Below are positions 26,226 through 37,329 of a stretch of DNA of 64,000 nucleotides, one piece after another. The stretch spans positions 22,683,395 through 22,747,394 of the forward strand of contig NC_135250.1 in assembly GCF_964204865.1 (NCBI RefSeq). The letters are read 5' to 3'. How positions within the stretch are numbered: position 1 is the first letter of the stretch; each line of letters opens with the position of its first letter. A program made the translations under genes and the position numbers. Below the pieces are notes generated by a model, which searched no databases, was not told the origin of the DNA, and worked only from the letters and a program-made list of their open reading frames with translations. This stretch comes from Styela clava (taxonomy: Eukaryota; Chordata; Ascidiacea; Stolidobranchia; Styelidae).

Positions 26226-27040
26226 GAAAATATAAAGCTAACTCTATCTCTGAGAAAAAAAATTACTTTTCTGCATCTGCCATTGTATCTGAGATATCTA
26301 ATTTGCTAACAATTCACAATATTACTAATCGAAAAATTCCGGTGTAGTTGCAATATATTAAAATAAAATATTATTACTGTATGTGAAATGGCTTTGTAAA
26401 TAATTCATGATTCTAATCTTTTTGGTGTACTTTGTATAGTCTTCTGTATATAATTGGGAAGGTCTTTCTTTCTTTATGGTACATATATTATTGCTTAAGC
26501 ATATGTATAACGAATTAACATAGTCGCTCTTGATAGGATACAACTGCAGCCTGCTTGAATTATTAAGTATTGAACCCTATGTTCTCATCAAGGAATTGTC
26601 ATCATCTAATTATCTAATTTTTACTAAACTTTACGTTCAGTTGAATTTATCCATTGTTTGGTTAAACATGAAACATTCTGATTTTATTTTAATTTTAGCT
26701 TAAATATGTGTACTTTTGACGATCAGAACAAATATATCAAAAATGATATCAAAAACTTTAAATAAGAAAAATAGCAATTTTTGTTCAATTGCTTCACAGG
26801 TCTTGTTGAAGATTTGTTCTTTAAATGATGACATCGAAAATCTTTCCCAAGGTGAGCTTGTTTCCGACCAACTAGCTATTAGCTATTCCTTATGTTTGTG
26901 GCTTTATTCATCTTTATATGACATCTATTTATTAACTTAGTAAGGTGCGTATAATGTAGTATATTTAGCTCTATCATTACCCGTAATTCACATTTAAAAT
27001 GTCTGTGTGAAACTATTATCTTGTGTATTTTAGTATCTCA

Positions 27041-27046
27041 AATAAA
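27041..27046 (+). terminator. Distal poly(A) signal candidate, CD164-like gene
   Basis: AATAAA followed within 25-45 bp by a GT-rich stretch (TTTTGTAGTGGTGTTTGC), a good 3' end layout. It would give a 3' UTR of about 2.1 kb; a long 3' UTR is also usual for vertebrate CD164. Confidence 0.45.
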
Positions 27047-27344
27047 TGTTTCACCAAATTTTGTAGTGGTGTTTGCTGGCTGGCGCGGGTTCTCTTGTTT
27101 GTATACCATGTACAAATCTCTCAAGTGTGTGAAACCAGTAAGCATCTTATTTGTGGTTGGTGCAGTACTGGCGTAAGAAATAATGACAACACATAGGACG
27201 TAGTTTCACAAGAGTTGTTTAAACATCAAATGAGGTCTAAAACACATCATGGGCAATCTTAATTAAATTGAAAATATCATTGAAGATACACATGCCTCTA
27301 TCTCTTACTTGATAGGATTTTCACATTTATCTCATGGAAAGAGG

Positions 27345-27500
27345 AATATCCCCTGAACGGCTTAATCATATGGCAAGCCACTCCCCTGTGCGGTTCATGT
27401 CGGGTGTGGTTGACCCTTTATTTGTTTCAGATGCATGAACTTGATGGTGGAGGAAGCCCCAACCGAACAGCGGTTACGTGAACCAACCCTCGGCAGGAAG
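27345..27500 (+). repeat. Left part of a dispersed repeat, split by a hAT insertion
   Basis: It contains CATATGGCAAGCCAC, TTATTTGTTTCAGATGCATG, TGATGGTGGAGGAAGCC and GCGGTTACGTGAACCAACC in the order seen in the copies at 39622-39800 and 52049-52200. It resumes at 29529 (GCAGGAAGGAGTCCCGTAATCCTCC) after the hAT element, so the repeat is the older insertion. Confidence 0.65.
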
Positions 27501-28027
27501 CAGAGGCGTAGCTTAGGGGGGGGGGGCAGTGGGGTACATATGCCCCCGGGCGCCAAGGTACAGGGGCGCCAAAATGGGGCTGGCAAAAATTTCACAACAA
27601 AGGTAAAAAACGGTCACAAGCAAGATCGCACCGGCGGCAGACATCTAATCTTAGTACATGGCAAACTGCACACTTGGTCAGACCACTTACGACTGCCGAC
27701 GTCATCACGCACATATCACGGTCAGATTTCCATCGTAATTACATGGCCAAAAAAATCTGGCCGGAAAACAAAGCAAAATTTGATTTGGTAACGTTAGGTA
27801 ACAAAATGCACCGGGTTAATTACGTGGTTCTGTATCGTTAAGTTCTTGCCTGCGCACTCGGATGTAAGTTGATATTAGTTCTGTGCTGGAGACAAATGGA
27901 AACGGAATTTGGTTGAATGATGTTAATACATGTTTTGAGTAATACGTGGTTTTGTATTTTGTTGTCAAAGTACCGTACTTTGCGGCAGAGTTACATAAAA
28001 TATATTATACTGTGCTAAAAGACCTCA

Positions 28028-28402
28028 ATGCCGTTTTCGACAATTCGTCGAGATTGCACAGATTTTGCAAATCTCTACCACACGGACATCAATGGCCACG
28101 AACTTTTCACCGAAATTGGAGATTGCAGAATGCTGCTCAGTAACAGAACTGTAGATCAACCAGAAACTCCTTTGGCTCTTCTTGGTTTTATTGTGTCTTT
28201 TGAAGACGACGTTTTATTCAATCTGCGAATTTCTCTACGAATTTTGTTAACAATATCAGTTTCAATTGCAAGCTGTGAACGGTCTTTCAGCAGATTGAAA
28301 CTTATTTTGTCGTATTCGCGTGCATCAACGGGACAGGATCGTCTCCGTGATCTTGCACTTCTAAGTGTTGAAAGAGAAACATTGGAAAAAAACAGATTTT
28401 GA
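28028..28402 (+). pseudogene. hAT transposase C-terminal fragment (dimerisation domain)
   Basis: The frame holds VSIASCERSFSRLKLI and LRDLALLSVE, the hallmark of the hAT C-terminal dimerisation domain seen in ZMYM1-like and 52-kDa-repressor-like transposases. The N-terminal zinc finger, most of the RNase-H-like core and a plausible start are absent. A run of A near 28388 shifts the frame so that the usual acidic ending falls out of frame and a stop follows. It is a decayed gene within the 27501-29528 element. Confidence 0.85.
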
Positions 28403-28623
28403 TGACGTGTTAACCAGTTTACGACAGTGAAATTGAAAAAATGAATTTATTTTAGACTATGTAGATCATCTTTGACAGTAACTGAGTGGGACATATGCTC
28501 TATTCTGTATAGCTTTGCTTCTCCTTTAAATAAAATGTTCCATTAAAATTTGAATTTACATATACATATATTTTTGAATAAATAATAAAATATATAAATA
28601 CATATAAATTTGAATTCACATAT

Positions 28624-29409
28624 CGTCACGCTAATAACCGAATTGCGTAAGTCATTTTGGGCGGTTTTGAATTTTTCATAAAATAGGTATTTATGTAATG
28701 CTGCGCACCTGTCTGTTAACTCAGATTTTATTTTAAGAATTCCGAAACCCATAAAAATAGAAATTTTGTATGATATGCAAATTTGTTCAATTGTTCCGTC
28801 ATAATGAATTATCATTGTTAACGCAGGACAGGACTGTGACGTCACAAAGGCAAAATAACCTAGGCGAAGGATTTTCGAGTTTTTGCATCTCAGATTCTAG
28901 CTTAGCTCTAATAATTTTCAATTTATACTACTGTATAGGAAGGCGTGCACTTGTGATATTTACTGTCTGAGTCCAATTCACCTTGGTTGACTTTTATATA
29001 AGAGTACATTACTGTTTTATCTTTATATTTAACTTTAGTCTTATTTCGGTGATGTGCAGAGCGTGTTATATTGATGAAATATATATTTTTAAACATAAAA
29101 AATAATGTAATTGAAACAGATTAGCTATTTTGGGGATTTTGGATTGTTTGGTTTTCAGGACTGGTACATATAGACAAGTTGCAAAATTGCGTATGTCCTC
29201 TAGCCATAGACACATTTTTGCCTAAATCACAGTGTGCCATTATGACGTCACATGACTGCGTCATACAAATTAACTTAAATCCGGCTACGATCAAAAAGTT
29301 GAACTATGGCAAATTAAAGACTCTCAATGGCATAGCATAGCAATATCATTGGGAAGTTTTTCTCAAAACAGCTAAAAATGACTTAGGCAATTCGGTTATT
29401 AGCGTGACG
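28624..29409. mobile_element. Inverted-repeat element nested in the hAT transposon
   Basis: CGTCACGCTAATAACCG at 28624 recurs inverted as CGGTTATTAGCGTGACG ending at 29409. The match runs about 47 bp inwards with only a few mismatches. The ~790-bp interval looks like a MITE inserted after the hAT. The target duplication is unclear; both flanks are AT-rich. Confidence 0.6.
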
Positions 29410-29579
29410 AAATATATTTTTTTTTTACATATACAATTAAATGCAATAGAAAACATGATTAAACGTGGGGGCCGGGGCGCCAATTTTATATTTTGCCCCG
29501 GGCGCAAAATATGCTGGCTACGCCTCTGGCAGGAAGGAGTCCCGTAATCCTCCAGTCGAGACCTGAAGCATTTCAAAAT

Positions 29580-31078
29580 GACTTGCTTCGTGTATGAGTT
29601 TGCTTCTGTTGGATCTTTTGTACAAATCCCTCGCCAGTTAGGCAAAAATGTGAAATTAAGGAAAACACTGAATTGAAAAAAATTGAATTTCCAACAAATA
29701 GATAACGCTGCGTAAGTGTAATATATATTACATCGTTTTGTGGTATCGCATGCTATTTTTGTTTTATTGCAAGGTCATCGAAAATGTTAGCATTCTTGTG
29801 ACTCGATACATTTTCCAAAAACGACATTTGAGAGTTTCGAGTGTCCCATAATCATGTTTATTCAGTGCCTTTCGACTAGAAACGTTTCGTTATAGTCAGT
29901 TTTCAGTCGTTCATCACCAATGAATGTGCTGACATATTCAGTCAGCTCAGATGAGCAATCAACCGAATTATATATATATATATATATACTGAAATTCAAA
30001 CACCTAAATGCAGATTTGATACGTCAGTAACATACATGAAGTGGGCTAAAAAAAATTATTTATGTTTTCGTTGAAAATAACGAAACCCAATGAGACGGAA
30101 GCTTGCGCAATATTGGAGGCGCAGTTCTTACCACTTCATAGCAGCTCCTGCCACGAACGTACCGCGCAGCTCTTGCCATGGTTTTATAGCGCTATTCAGT
30201 ATTTAGTAATCAGTATTAACGGTATATTCACAAATTAATGTACCAGATTTCAATTGATCGTGCGGAATTATATCTACTTAAACCCTAACCCCAAATTCAT
30301 CAAAACTGTCTCCATAAAAAAAAACGTTTCAACCTGCCGTGGTTACGGCAGCAAAATTTTACCTGCGATTGGTTTTCAATTTGCTGCCGCGGTAACGGCA
30401 GCTCGTCATTGGTTTGTGGCGGTTAAAAATCAGTCGCCAGCATTGAGGTTTGGCCGTGGCAGCCACGGTATGGAAATACCGCCATGGTTTTGCGGCAGCT
30501 GTAGACGCCACAGAATACTTAAAACTGCACTTGCAATATTGTGTTCTGAGCTAGGTAGAATTGATAACGATATATAATTCCATCATTTGTATTTGGAACC
30601 AATAACAATGAAACCAGCCTTGGATTCTTTCACGCTGCTTCAGAATATCTGAAATACGGTAGTTCATTTTGGATATCGTTTGTGCTTATTAATATAAAAT
30701 AAAAGAATTGTAAATGAACTATCTCGCTCAGTCTTGTTAGGTGTTATCGCGAATAAAAGATTGAAAACTCGGTATACCGTATATATAAATATACCGAGTT
30801 AAATCACTCAGCTCCACACTGATAAAAAAACATGCAACCTTAACTGCTTTAAACGACCAACAGTCAGTTGAGTGTTGGATATTTGAATAAAACCCACTGG
30901 TGAAGTGATATTTTATTATTGTCGATAACACCAAAACTGCCCTATGTTCTTGGCAACCGATCCAAATTTAAGACCATTATTTCGTCATAGAAGAATCAAA
31001 CATCCTAGAAGTCTTCGAACGAAATTGCTTTTCAGTTTTGTAGCAACACCTTCGAATCGCTGAATCCAACGGTTCAAA
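29580..31078. other. Intergenic region with GC-rich palindromes
   Basis: No gene recognised. It has a (TA)n run near 29970, several CTGCCG/CGGCAG palindromic words between about 30130 and 30500 (for example CTGCCGCGGTAACGGCAG at 30384), and a 35-bp hairpin with AACTCGGTATA arms at 30766-30800. Confidence 0.45.
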
Positions 31079-32128
31079 ATGTTAAAAGGATTCGCCCGAC
31101 GATTTTCGCGTCGCTTGGGAAACGTATGGAAACTCTTGTCCGCCGATGAAGTGGATGACAGTATATTTGACAAAGAAAAGAATCTTTATAAACGTGGAAT
31201 CATCAAAGCATCTGGGGCACTAGACATGTTTGAATCAGAAGTCATAAGTGGATCGGAGTTAGTGGAGGCGATTGACAAGTAATTAAGTAAACTTGTAGCC
31301 TATGTATAATATTCCACTTTTAGTAACTTGTTACCAGTACTCACAAGATGTATTTTCAGAATGGGAAATTTGGCATACGCTGGAGGGCCACCAGCAACGA
31401 AGTGCGCGGGAACATATCTCCCGAAGTTTGTCGAATTATTGAGCAAAGGCGATATCAGAGCGGATGTGAAGGTGTCAATATTGAAAGCAATCAGCATCAT
31501 CACAATAAACCATTTGGAGCATCAGGTGAATATTTTACTAAGGCTGAGTGTTCAGGCTGATTAAGATGATGGAGATATTTCTGACAAGCAGTGTAGTTAA
31601 GTTACCCAAAATTACCGTAAAATTATGTCAGCATGTAGAGAAAGTGAATTTCCGCTTTTCTGAACGTGTTCAGCATTAGCATTACCTGATAGCTTGTTTA
31701 AAATTGAGACATTCATCTGTATTTTGCAGGACCAATGCGAATCCCTTGGTCTGCTTCGACAAGTCAGTGGTATAATTTGCGACAGCGAATCATCTGAATG
31801 TCTTTTACTATGGGCCATTTACTGTTTACATAACATTATTGTTGGCAATATCAGAAATATGCAGATAATAGCCGAAGACAAAGCGATCCACGAATCCATA
31901 GTAAAAGCAAAAAGTTTGAACTGGACAGCATTTTTGTATAATTATGCTACAGCCGTTATCAAGTTAGTCAATATAGAACTTCAACCGAAGACAGATTTTA
32001 GGTCAGTTGAGAAGCCTAATGTAACGCCGGACTCCCAGTCGTCTTCAAAAGACGACTCTTCAGAAAATGCTATTCCTTCGTTTCATGATACGGAAAATGG
32101 TGTTTTAGTTGAAACCCCAGCTAAATAA
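31079..32128 (+). CDS. Armadillo-like helical protein, three exons, 254 aa
   Basis: Exons 31079-31278, 31360-31525 and 31730-32128 are GT-AG and in phase. The start is the first ATG of exon 1, with no acceptor-like upstream frame. Residues 1-30 are basic; then helical stretches such as ALDMFESEVISGSELVEAI, an AGGPPATKCAG turn at about residues 73-84, LPKFVELL, and a helix-rich exon 3 (LLLWAIYCLHNIIV, YATAVIKLV). Roughly the last 40 residues are Ser/Asp/Pro-rich and disordered. The spaced hydrophobic helices and the AGGP turn resemble small armadillo-like helical-domain proteins, perhaps the ARMH2 group, but I cannot prove the family. There is no signal peptide or membrane segment, so it is probably cytoplasmic. 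It converges on the gene at 33311-35302. The exon structure is convincing; the function is not known. Confidence 0.78.
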
Positions 32129-32129
32129 A
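32124..32129 (+). terminator. Poly(A) signal overlapping the stop codon
   Basis: AATAAA spans the last lysine codon and TAA stop of the armadillo-like gene. A GT-rich stretch (AGTGTGTAAAGTTGTTC) follows 25-40 bp later. If used, the 3' UTR would be only some 20-30 nt. Confidence 0.4.
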
Positions 32130-33310
32130 ACTATTTAAACAATGCAAAAGTGTGTAAAGTTGTTCAAATTAGTGCTGTAGAGTGGATGTTTTGCAACCGA
32201 CCCCAAACTCCGAGTAATTTAAAACTCCCGACCCAGTGTTGACGAAAATTTATCTGCCACTCCAGTTTGAAGACAATTTTTACTCCCGCCTCAAAGAAAA
32301 CAAAATTGGAACACTGAAAACATTTGCGAATGTTAGCCCTCTTTATTGGGAATGCTTAGTCAATCACCTTGACACGACTCCGCGGTCCGGGTTCATCTAT
32401 GTGTCATACTGAAAAATTGCTGACTATTGGAAACAAATTTTTATGGGTCTATTTTAATTATCCAAAATTTCTAAAGACCCATGAGCAGTGGTGAGATTCA
32501 AATTTTTTGTCAGCCGGTTCCATCACAAAAGTCATATTTTTCGGCCGATTCTGTTACATGTTTTCTTTTACTAATGCTAACCGGTTCGCTGATCTCCTAA
32601 AATTCCGTGAGACTAGGGATAGCGGAATTGAGTCTAGATTCGATTCTCCGCAGAATCGATTCTCAAGGTTAAATCTTGGATTGCAAACAATGTGTAACGT
32701 TTTGTGGCAATTCCTTCACATATATATATGTATAACTGCTTGACTGTTATGCTGAGTTGCTACGACGCCGCCAACCTCACTTTATATATATATATATATT
32801 TTGCTGGAAGCTAGAGTGCTGTTACGTTTATTTATTTCAAAAATCTCTATGGGTTCTTGGAGATTCGTTTTTTTCTTGTGCGATTTTGTATACAGTGACA
32901 GATTAAATATACCCATACTACTTATATATACCTAATTTTGGCCTTCTTGGCCGCCCACATATTCTAACATCGCTCTCTTGTTTAATTTCACGCGGTATTG
33001 TTGAGTGGGTATGATTTCTCGGTGGAATATGCAGAGGAATTGGATAAGAATCGAATACTTGTAAGTAGTCATACTTAGCATCCTTACTTATGACACATAC
33101 GCACACAAGCAGCACAGAGTTCTTGTTAGAGAAATAATATTATTTTTTTCAAATCTTTTCCTCTGCGTAAAAATGAAATATAAATTTGACGCTTGATTCG
33201 GGCGAAATAAATAATAAAACAAATTAAAGAATACACAAAATATTCAAATAATTTGGCAAAAATTGTTTGTTGAAACTTAGCAGGATACTAAAAACAGCGT
33301 TCAGTTTCCC
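32129..33310. other. Convergent intergenic region with repeat fragments
   Basis: It holds a CGGAGTC-family fragment (about 32180-32300), a hAT-end-like CAGTGGTGAGATTCAAA at about 32485 and (TA)n runs near 32710 and 32780. No gene seen. Confidence 0.5.
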
Positions 33311-35302
33311 TCACCATAAGCAAAATATTTTATTATTATTTCTTTTGATTGTTTTCGCTAATTCTCTGGGTTTTCTTTTCGGTTTCATATGTCTTTTGGA
33401 AGATTTATCTTCCCTTTTCTTTTTACAACACCGACTTTTTCTACGAAACTTTGGTTTACCGGCACTGGAAGCCACCGAGGAGGAAGATGACTTTGCAACA
33501 GATTTTTGTCGATCAAATTTAACTCTTCGCTTTCGGAGCTTCTTTCTTTTACGTTTGGAATATGTCGTGAAATCTTTCTGACAATTCTGAAATGAATGAA
33601 GTAATCGTTTTTCTGATATTTGACTTGCAATCCCTAAACAACTACTACCAGAGCAACTACTAAAACATTCGTTATTATATTGTTCTTGCAGCGATCGCCG
33701 CATCACAAGAAAATTTGTCTAGCATCGTTAACAGTTGAAATTTAATATATTGGGTTGGAAACGTGTTTACTTTTCGTATCTGGGTATTATATATAGATAT
33801 ACATGGTAGAATATACAGGAAGGCAAAGATTCTGGTCCCTATTTTTTGATCGATGTGAAAAATATAGAGAATTTCTTGTGACTTTATAAATTGTGTGGCA
33901 TTTTAAAACACACACCTCTTCAGACGAATATTCCTTAGCATGGGAATTGTCGTAGACAGATCGAGCAATTTTTGATCCGTTTTCATCAATTTCCATATTT
34001 TCTAATGATGGACCAACTTTGTGACTCGCCATTCCCATCCTCCTGTACGCTCGATCTGCACAGCATTTCACTGTTTCAATTTTACTAGGTTTTTCTTTCT
34101 CTGTCGGACTAGACTTCACATTTGTTTCATCCTCAGTATCTGATGGCGGAGATTTTCTTTCTTTGCTGTTTGTAGGAAAATAGGTTTTTATATAAATCTT
34201 TCTACAATGAACTTGCGTATTCATGACAAATTTCCTAACTGAAAACATTATTTTGATAAAATTAAGGGAGTGTAAATTTGTCAAACATAGTTTTTATTCA
34301 CAAAAAGAAAATATAATTAATTCAAACCTTTTTCTGTATTCCCGTCGCATATCTTTGACCTTGAAAAAAACAAATAAACGCTTTATATTTCTAGCGTTGC
34401 AATTAAAATAGCTGAAAGCAGTGTCAAAAATTGTATACAAAGTTTATCAACTCAAGTTCCAATTCATCGTAATTGAATTCAAACTTTTTCAGCAGGGCCA
34501 AACCAGTAATATATTTTATATATACAGTATGTAACTTATCTATTTCTATTAACAACTTTAAATTCCTAAAATTGGCATATACTACATCGTTCAGCCCTTG
34601 GCATTTCATTAGTCATCGATAACTTTGCTTAGAGATGACTATCCTTTTGTCATAGTCAAGTTTATTTTATTTCAGTCAATAACAAAAACGACAGCTAACA
34701 TAAAAAAAATTAATAAAGGTTAAAAAATACACAATTTTACCTGGAAAGGCACATGGAACTAAAGCTGACTATCAAGCATTGACAACCAACTTTACAGTGT
34801 GTGAGCGTGACCATGGTTTGGCAAATTCGTCTAAAAATGAGGACATGACATACCAAAAATATTCTTTGTCTTACCCTATCTCTCAATTCTCTTGATTGTT
34901 GGTTTTGACTCGAATACAAAGTTGACGTACTCGTACGAGATTTGCTCCTACTTTGCCGTCGTTTTTTGCACCCGTCTTTTTTTTGGCAATCCTTACCTGA
35001 TGTTCAAAATAATATAAAAATTTTCAATAAAGAATCCAATATTGTCAATAAATATAAAGTAACATACCCATATTTGCAATCGCAAACACGTCGTCCGCGA
35101 CATTCACAAGTTCTCTTTTCTCGATTCCTATTTCCAGAGCGTTCCGTACAGCCTTTCCTATTTCACACGGATTTACGCCGATATCTTCGTCTTCTATCAT
35201 GCGACATATCTTGTTAATTGTACATCCAGTTGCCGAATGCTGCCTACGAATTAATTTCTTTATAAGAAATAACAACTTTGCTTCGTGTTTTGAAGACGGC
35301 AT
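33311..35302 (-). CDS. H15-like winged-helix protein with basic tail, five exons, 304 aa
   Basis: Exons in reading order: 35302-35068, 34996-34875, 34359-34328 (a 32-nt micro-exon), 34165-33916, 33586-33311 (TGA). All junctions are GT-AG and in phase. Exon 1 (residues 1-78) looks like an H15/SAMD1-type winged helix: LLFLIKKLI helix, INKICRMIED helix, IGKAVRNALEIGIEKRELVNV recognition helix and wing, then VFAIA. These domains bind DNA in linker histones, SAMD1 and the KAT6 N-terminus. Exon 2 is Arg/Ser-rich (KKRRQSRSKSRT). Exon 4 is acidic and Ser/Pro-rich. Exon 5 is strongly basic (KRKRKKLRKRRVKFDR, CCKKKRED). This points to a nuclear chromatin protein. A sperm-type H1/protamine-like role is possible but speculative; overall basicity is below true protamine-like proteins. 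The family call rests on pattern resemblance; the gene structure is firmer. Confidence 0.75.
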
Positions 35303-36826
35303 TTTGAATATAAAAGGTTGATGTGTCGATGATGCTAATCTGTATTAACTTCACGATATGATTTTGTATTAGAGTGTAGTTATCCTAACGACAGTTCCTT
35401 TCTCCAATATTCTTACAAACAGCATCATTAGGCAGCACCCTATCGCACTTGGTACCTAACTTCACAACCTTATCTTTCTTGTGTTAAGTCGTATTACAAT
35501 CCGTGCAAAGTACATTTTATTATTTTAATTGTGACGTCACAGAACGAGATTCACTGAGCTTTACTGACAAGGATTCTCAACTTTAGGGATAAGTTTGATT
35601 TGCTTTTGCAAGAGAGTGAAGGCTGTCTTCACAAACTGGAGTCTCGCCCCCAACACTTTTGTGTATATCGGATAAGAGTTATATATACACCGATATATTC
35701 AGCTCTTTGATCCTAGAATGTTTTGAATGAGCACCGTCTAGCTAAGCGCCTGTGCACGACGAAGTTGAAGAGTATCTTTGCATACGTGCAGAGTTACGGT
35801 AAATGTAATTCACCATGCAACTAATTGTAAACCGGGTCTAGTGCACCACATATACATATCTGAATGTGGGAGTTCTGGGACATATTTTCTTCGAGCTGAA
35901 ACAACGTTCGGTTAAAAAACTGCACACAAACGAATATTTTATTCGGTCCGCATTGTTGTAACTCATTAAACAACTATCATTTTGAGTTACGCGATGAAAC
36001 ATATCTTTCCTCTTTGACTTTGCGAAATACCGTATCTCTCTGCGTATCATACGCACAGGTCAAATTTAGTCGCACAATTATGGGGGTGCGTATTATACAC
36101 GGAGAAATACGGTAATCGGTATAGATATATAAGACACGGATATAGATGATATGATATCCCTGTCCCACTTCCTATAGAACACATCGACAACTTGTGCATA
36201 TTGCTATATTTCCAAGTGAAAAAACTTTCGTCCAATTAAACAACATAAACAAAAACAAACAAACACTTTAATCAAAACAAAAAAAGAACACTTTCTGGGG
36301 AATTTATCATCGGATAACACACTGCCAAGCAAGGTACATTGGTAACCGCAATAGATATATATATATATACAGCTACTGTAGAATTCCTATTTCGTGATAT
36401 CAATGGATGTTTTAAACTGGATTAGAGGAAAACCAAGCGTAATAGGTAGATTTTCACAGCCTATATTTTGATATGATGACCATACTTGATACCAAGCTTG
36501 TCCTTGTATAACCCAATGATGAAATAACATGTATTTAATGGAAGAACAAATTAAAAGGTGAAAACTAAGTATAGATACATATATAAAATTAATTTTAATT
36601 CTTTCTATATATTTGAATATGTAATTAGGTAAGTAAAATTTCTATGTCATATATAAATATAGTATTTTCTATTTATTAAAAATTAAAGATAAAATTAAAC
36701 CATTAAAATCACGAAAATATATCTTGGAAGAAGATTTTTACAAGAGACACCGTGTTTTAAGTAAAAAAATAGTATGGCTTGGAAGTGAGAGAAAATGTTT
36801 GTAGAGACTAGAAGCAGAAGAATACT
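35303..36826. other. Upstream region of the H15-like gene
   Basis: AT-rich, with no gene recognised apart from the small TA-flanked element at 36028-36114. A TGTGACGTCACA palindrome (CRE-like) lies about 230 bp upstream of the H15-like start codon and could be a promoter site. Confidence 0.35.
36028..36114. mobile_element. Short TA-flanked MITE
   Basis: CCGTATCTCTCTGCGTATCAT at the left and its near-perfect inverse (ATTATACACGGAGAAATACGG) at the right, both flanked by TA. TA duplications and these ends suggest a mariner-like or related non-autonomous element. Confidence 0.65.
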
Positions 36827-37325
36827 TATGCCCTACAAAAGCAAGCTTTTTACCCCAAATTAATCTGCTATCATCATTCGTTGAATTTGTTTTCTGAAAT
36901 TCACTTATACCCTACAAAAGCAAGCTTTTTACCCAAAATTAAATTTTTATCATCATTTGACAAATTTTTTTCCAAACCTAACAAGTATGCCCCACAAATG
37001 CAAGCTTTTTACTCCAAATTAAATTTTTATCATCATTTGACAATTTTTTTTCCAAACTTAGCTAATTATGCTTCACAAAAGCAAGCTTTTTACCCAAAAT
37101 TAAATTTTCATCATTTGTGAAATTTTTTTTTCCAAATTCAGCTAATTATACCCTACAAAAGCAAGCATTTTGCCCGCAATTGAATTTTATCATCATTTGT
37201 TAAATTTGTTTTCTGAACTTTACTTATTCACAACAAGAGCAAGTTTTTTTCACAAGATGATATTTTTGACCATCATTTGTTAAAGTTATTTGTCAAATTT
37301 GTCCTGCGAAAGCAAGCTTTTTTCA
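36827..37325. repeat. Minisatellite of about 80-bp units, six copies plus a partial one
   Basis: Units start at 36827, 36906, 36986, 37067, 37147, 37225 and 37301, each with the core TACAAAAGCAAGCTTTTTAC then ATTAAATTTTTATCATCATTTG. Spacing is 76-81 bp. The short open frame across it simply reads the repeat and is not a gene. Confidence 0.9.
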
Positions 37326-37329
37326 ATCA

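Larger units (their letters stand above)
27501..29528 (+). mobile_element. hAT transposon with transposase remnant, 2.0 kb
   Basis: The ends CAGAGGCGTAGC and GCTACGCCTCTG are a perfect 12-bp inverted repeat, followed inwards by GGGCGCC-type similarity on both sides. The flanks are identical 8-bp duplications GCAGGAAG (27493-27500 and 29529-29536). The CAGAGGCGTAGC terminus plus a hAT dimerisation domain inside fit the ZMYM-like hAT group. Most of the transposase is missing, and a second inverted-repeat element (28624-29409) sits in the right half. Confidence 0.9.

Noticed and set aside
27435..27791. 118-codon frame at the left hAT boundary
   Set aside because: It crosses the 8-bp target duplication from one repeat into another, so it cannot be an evolved gene.
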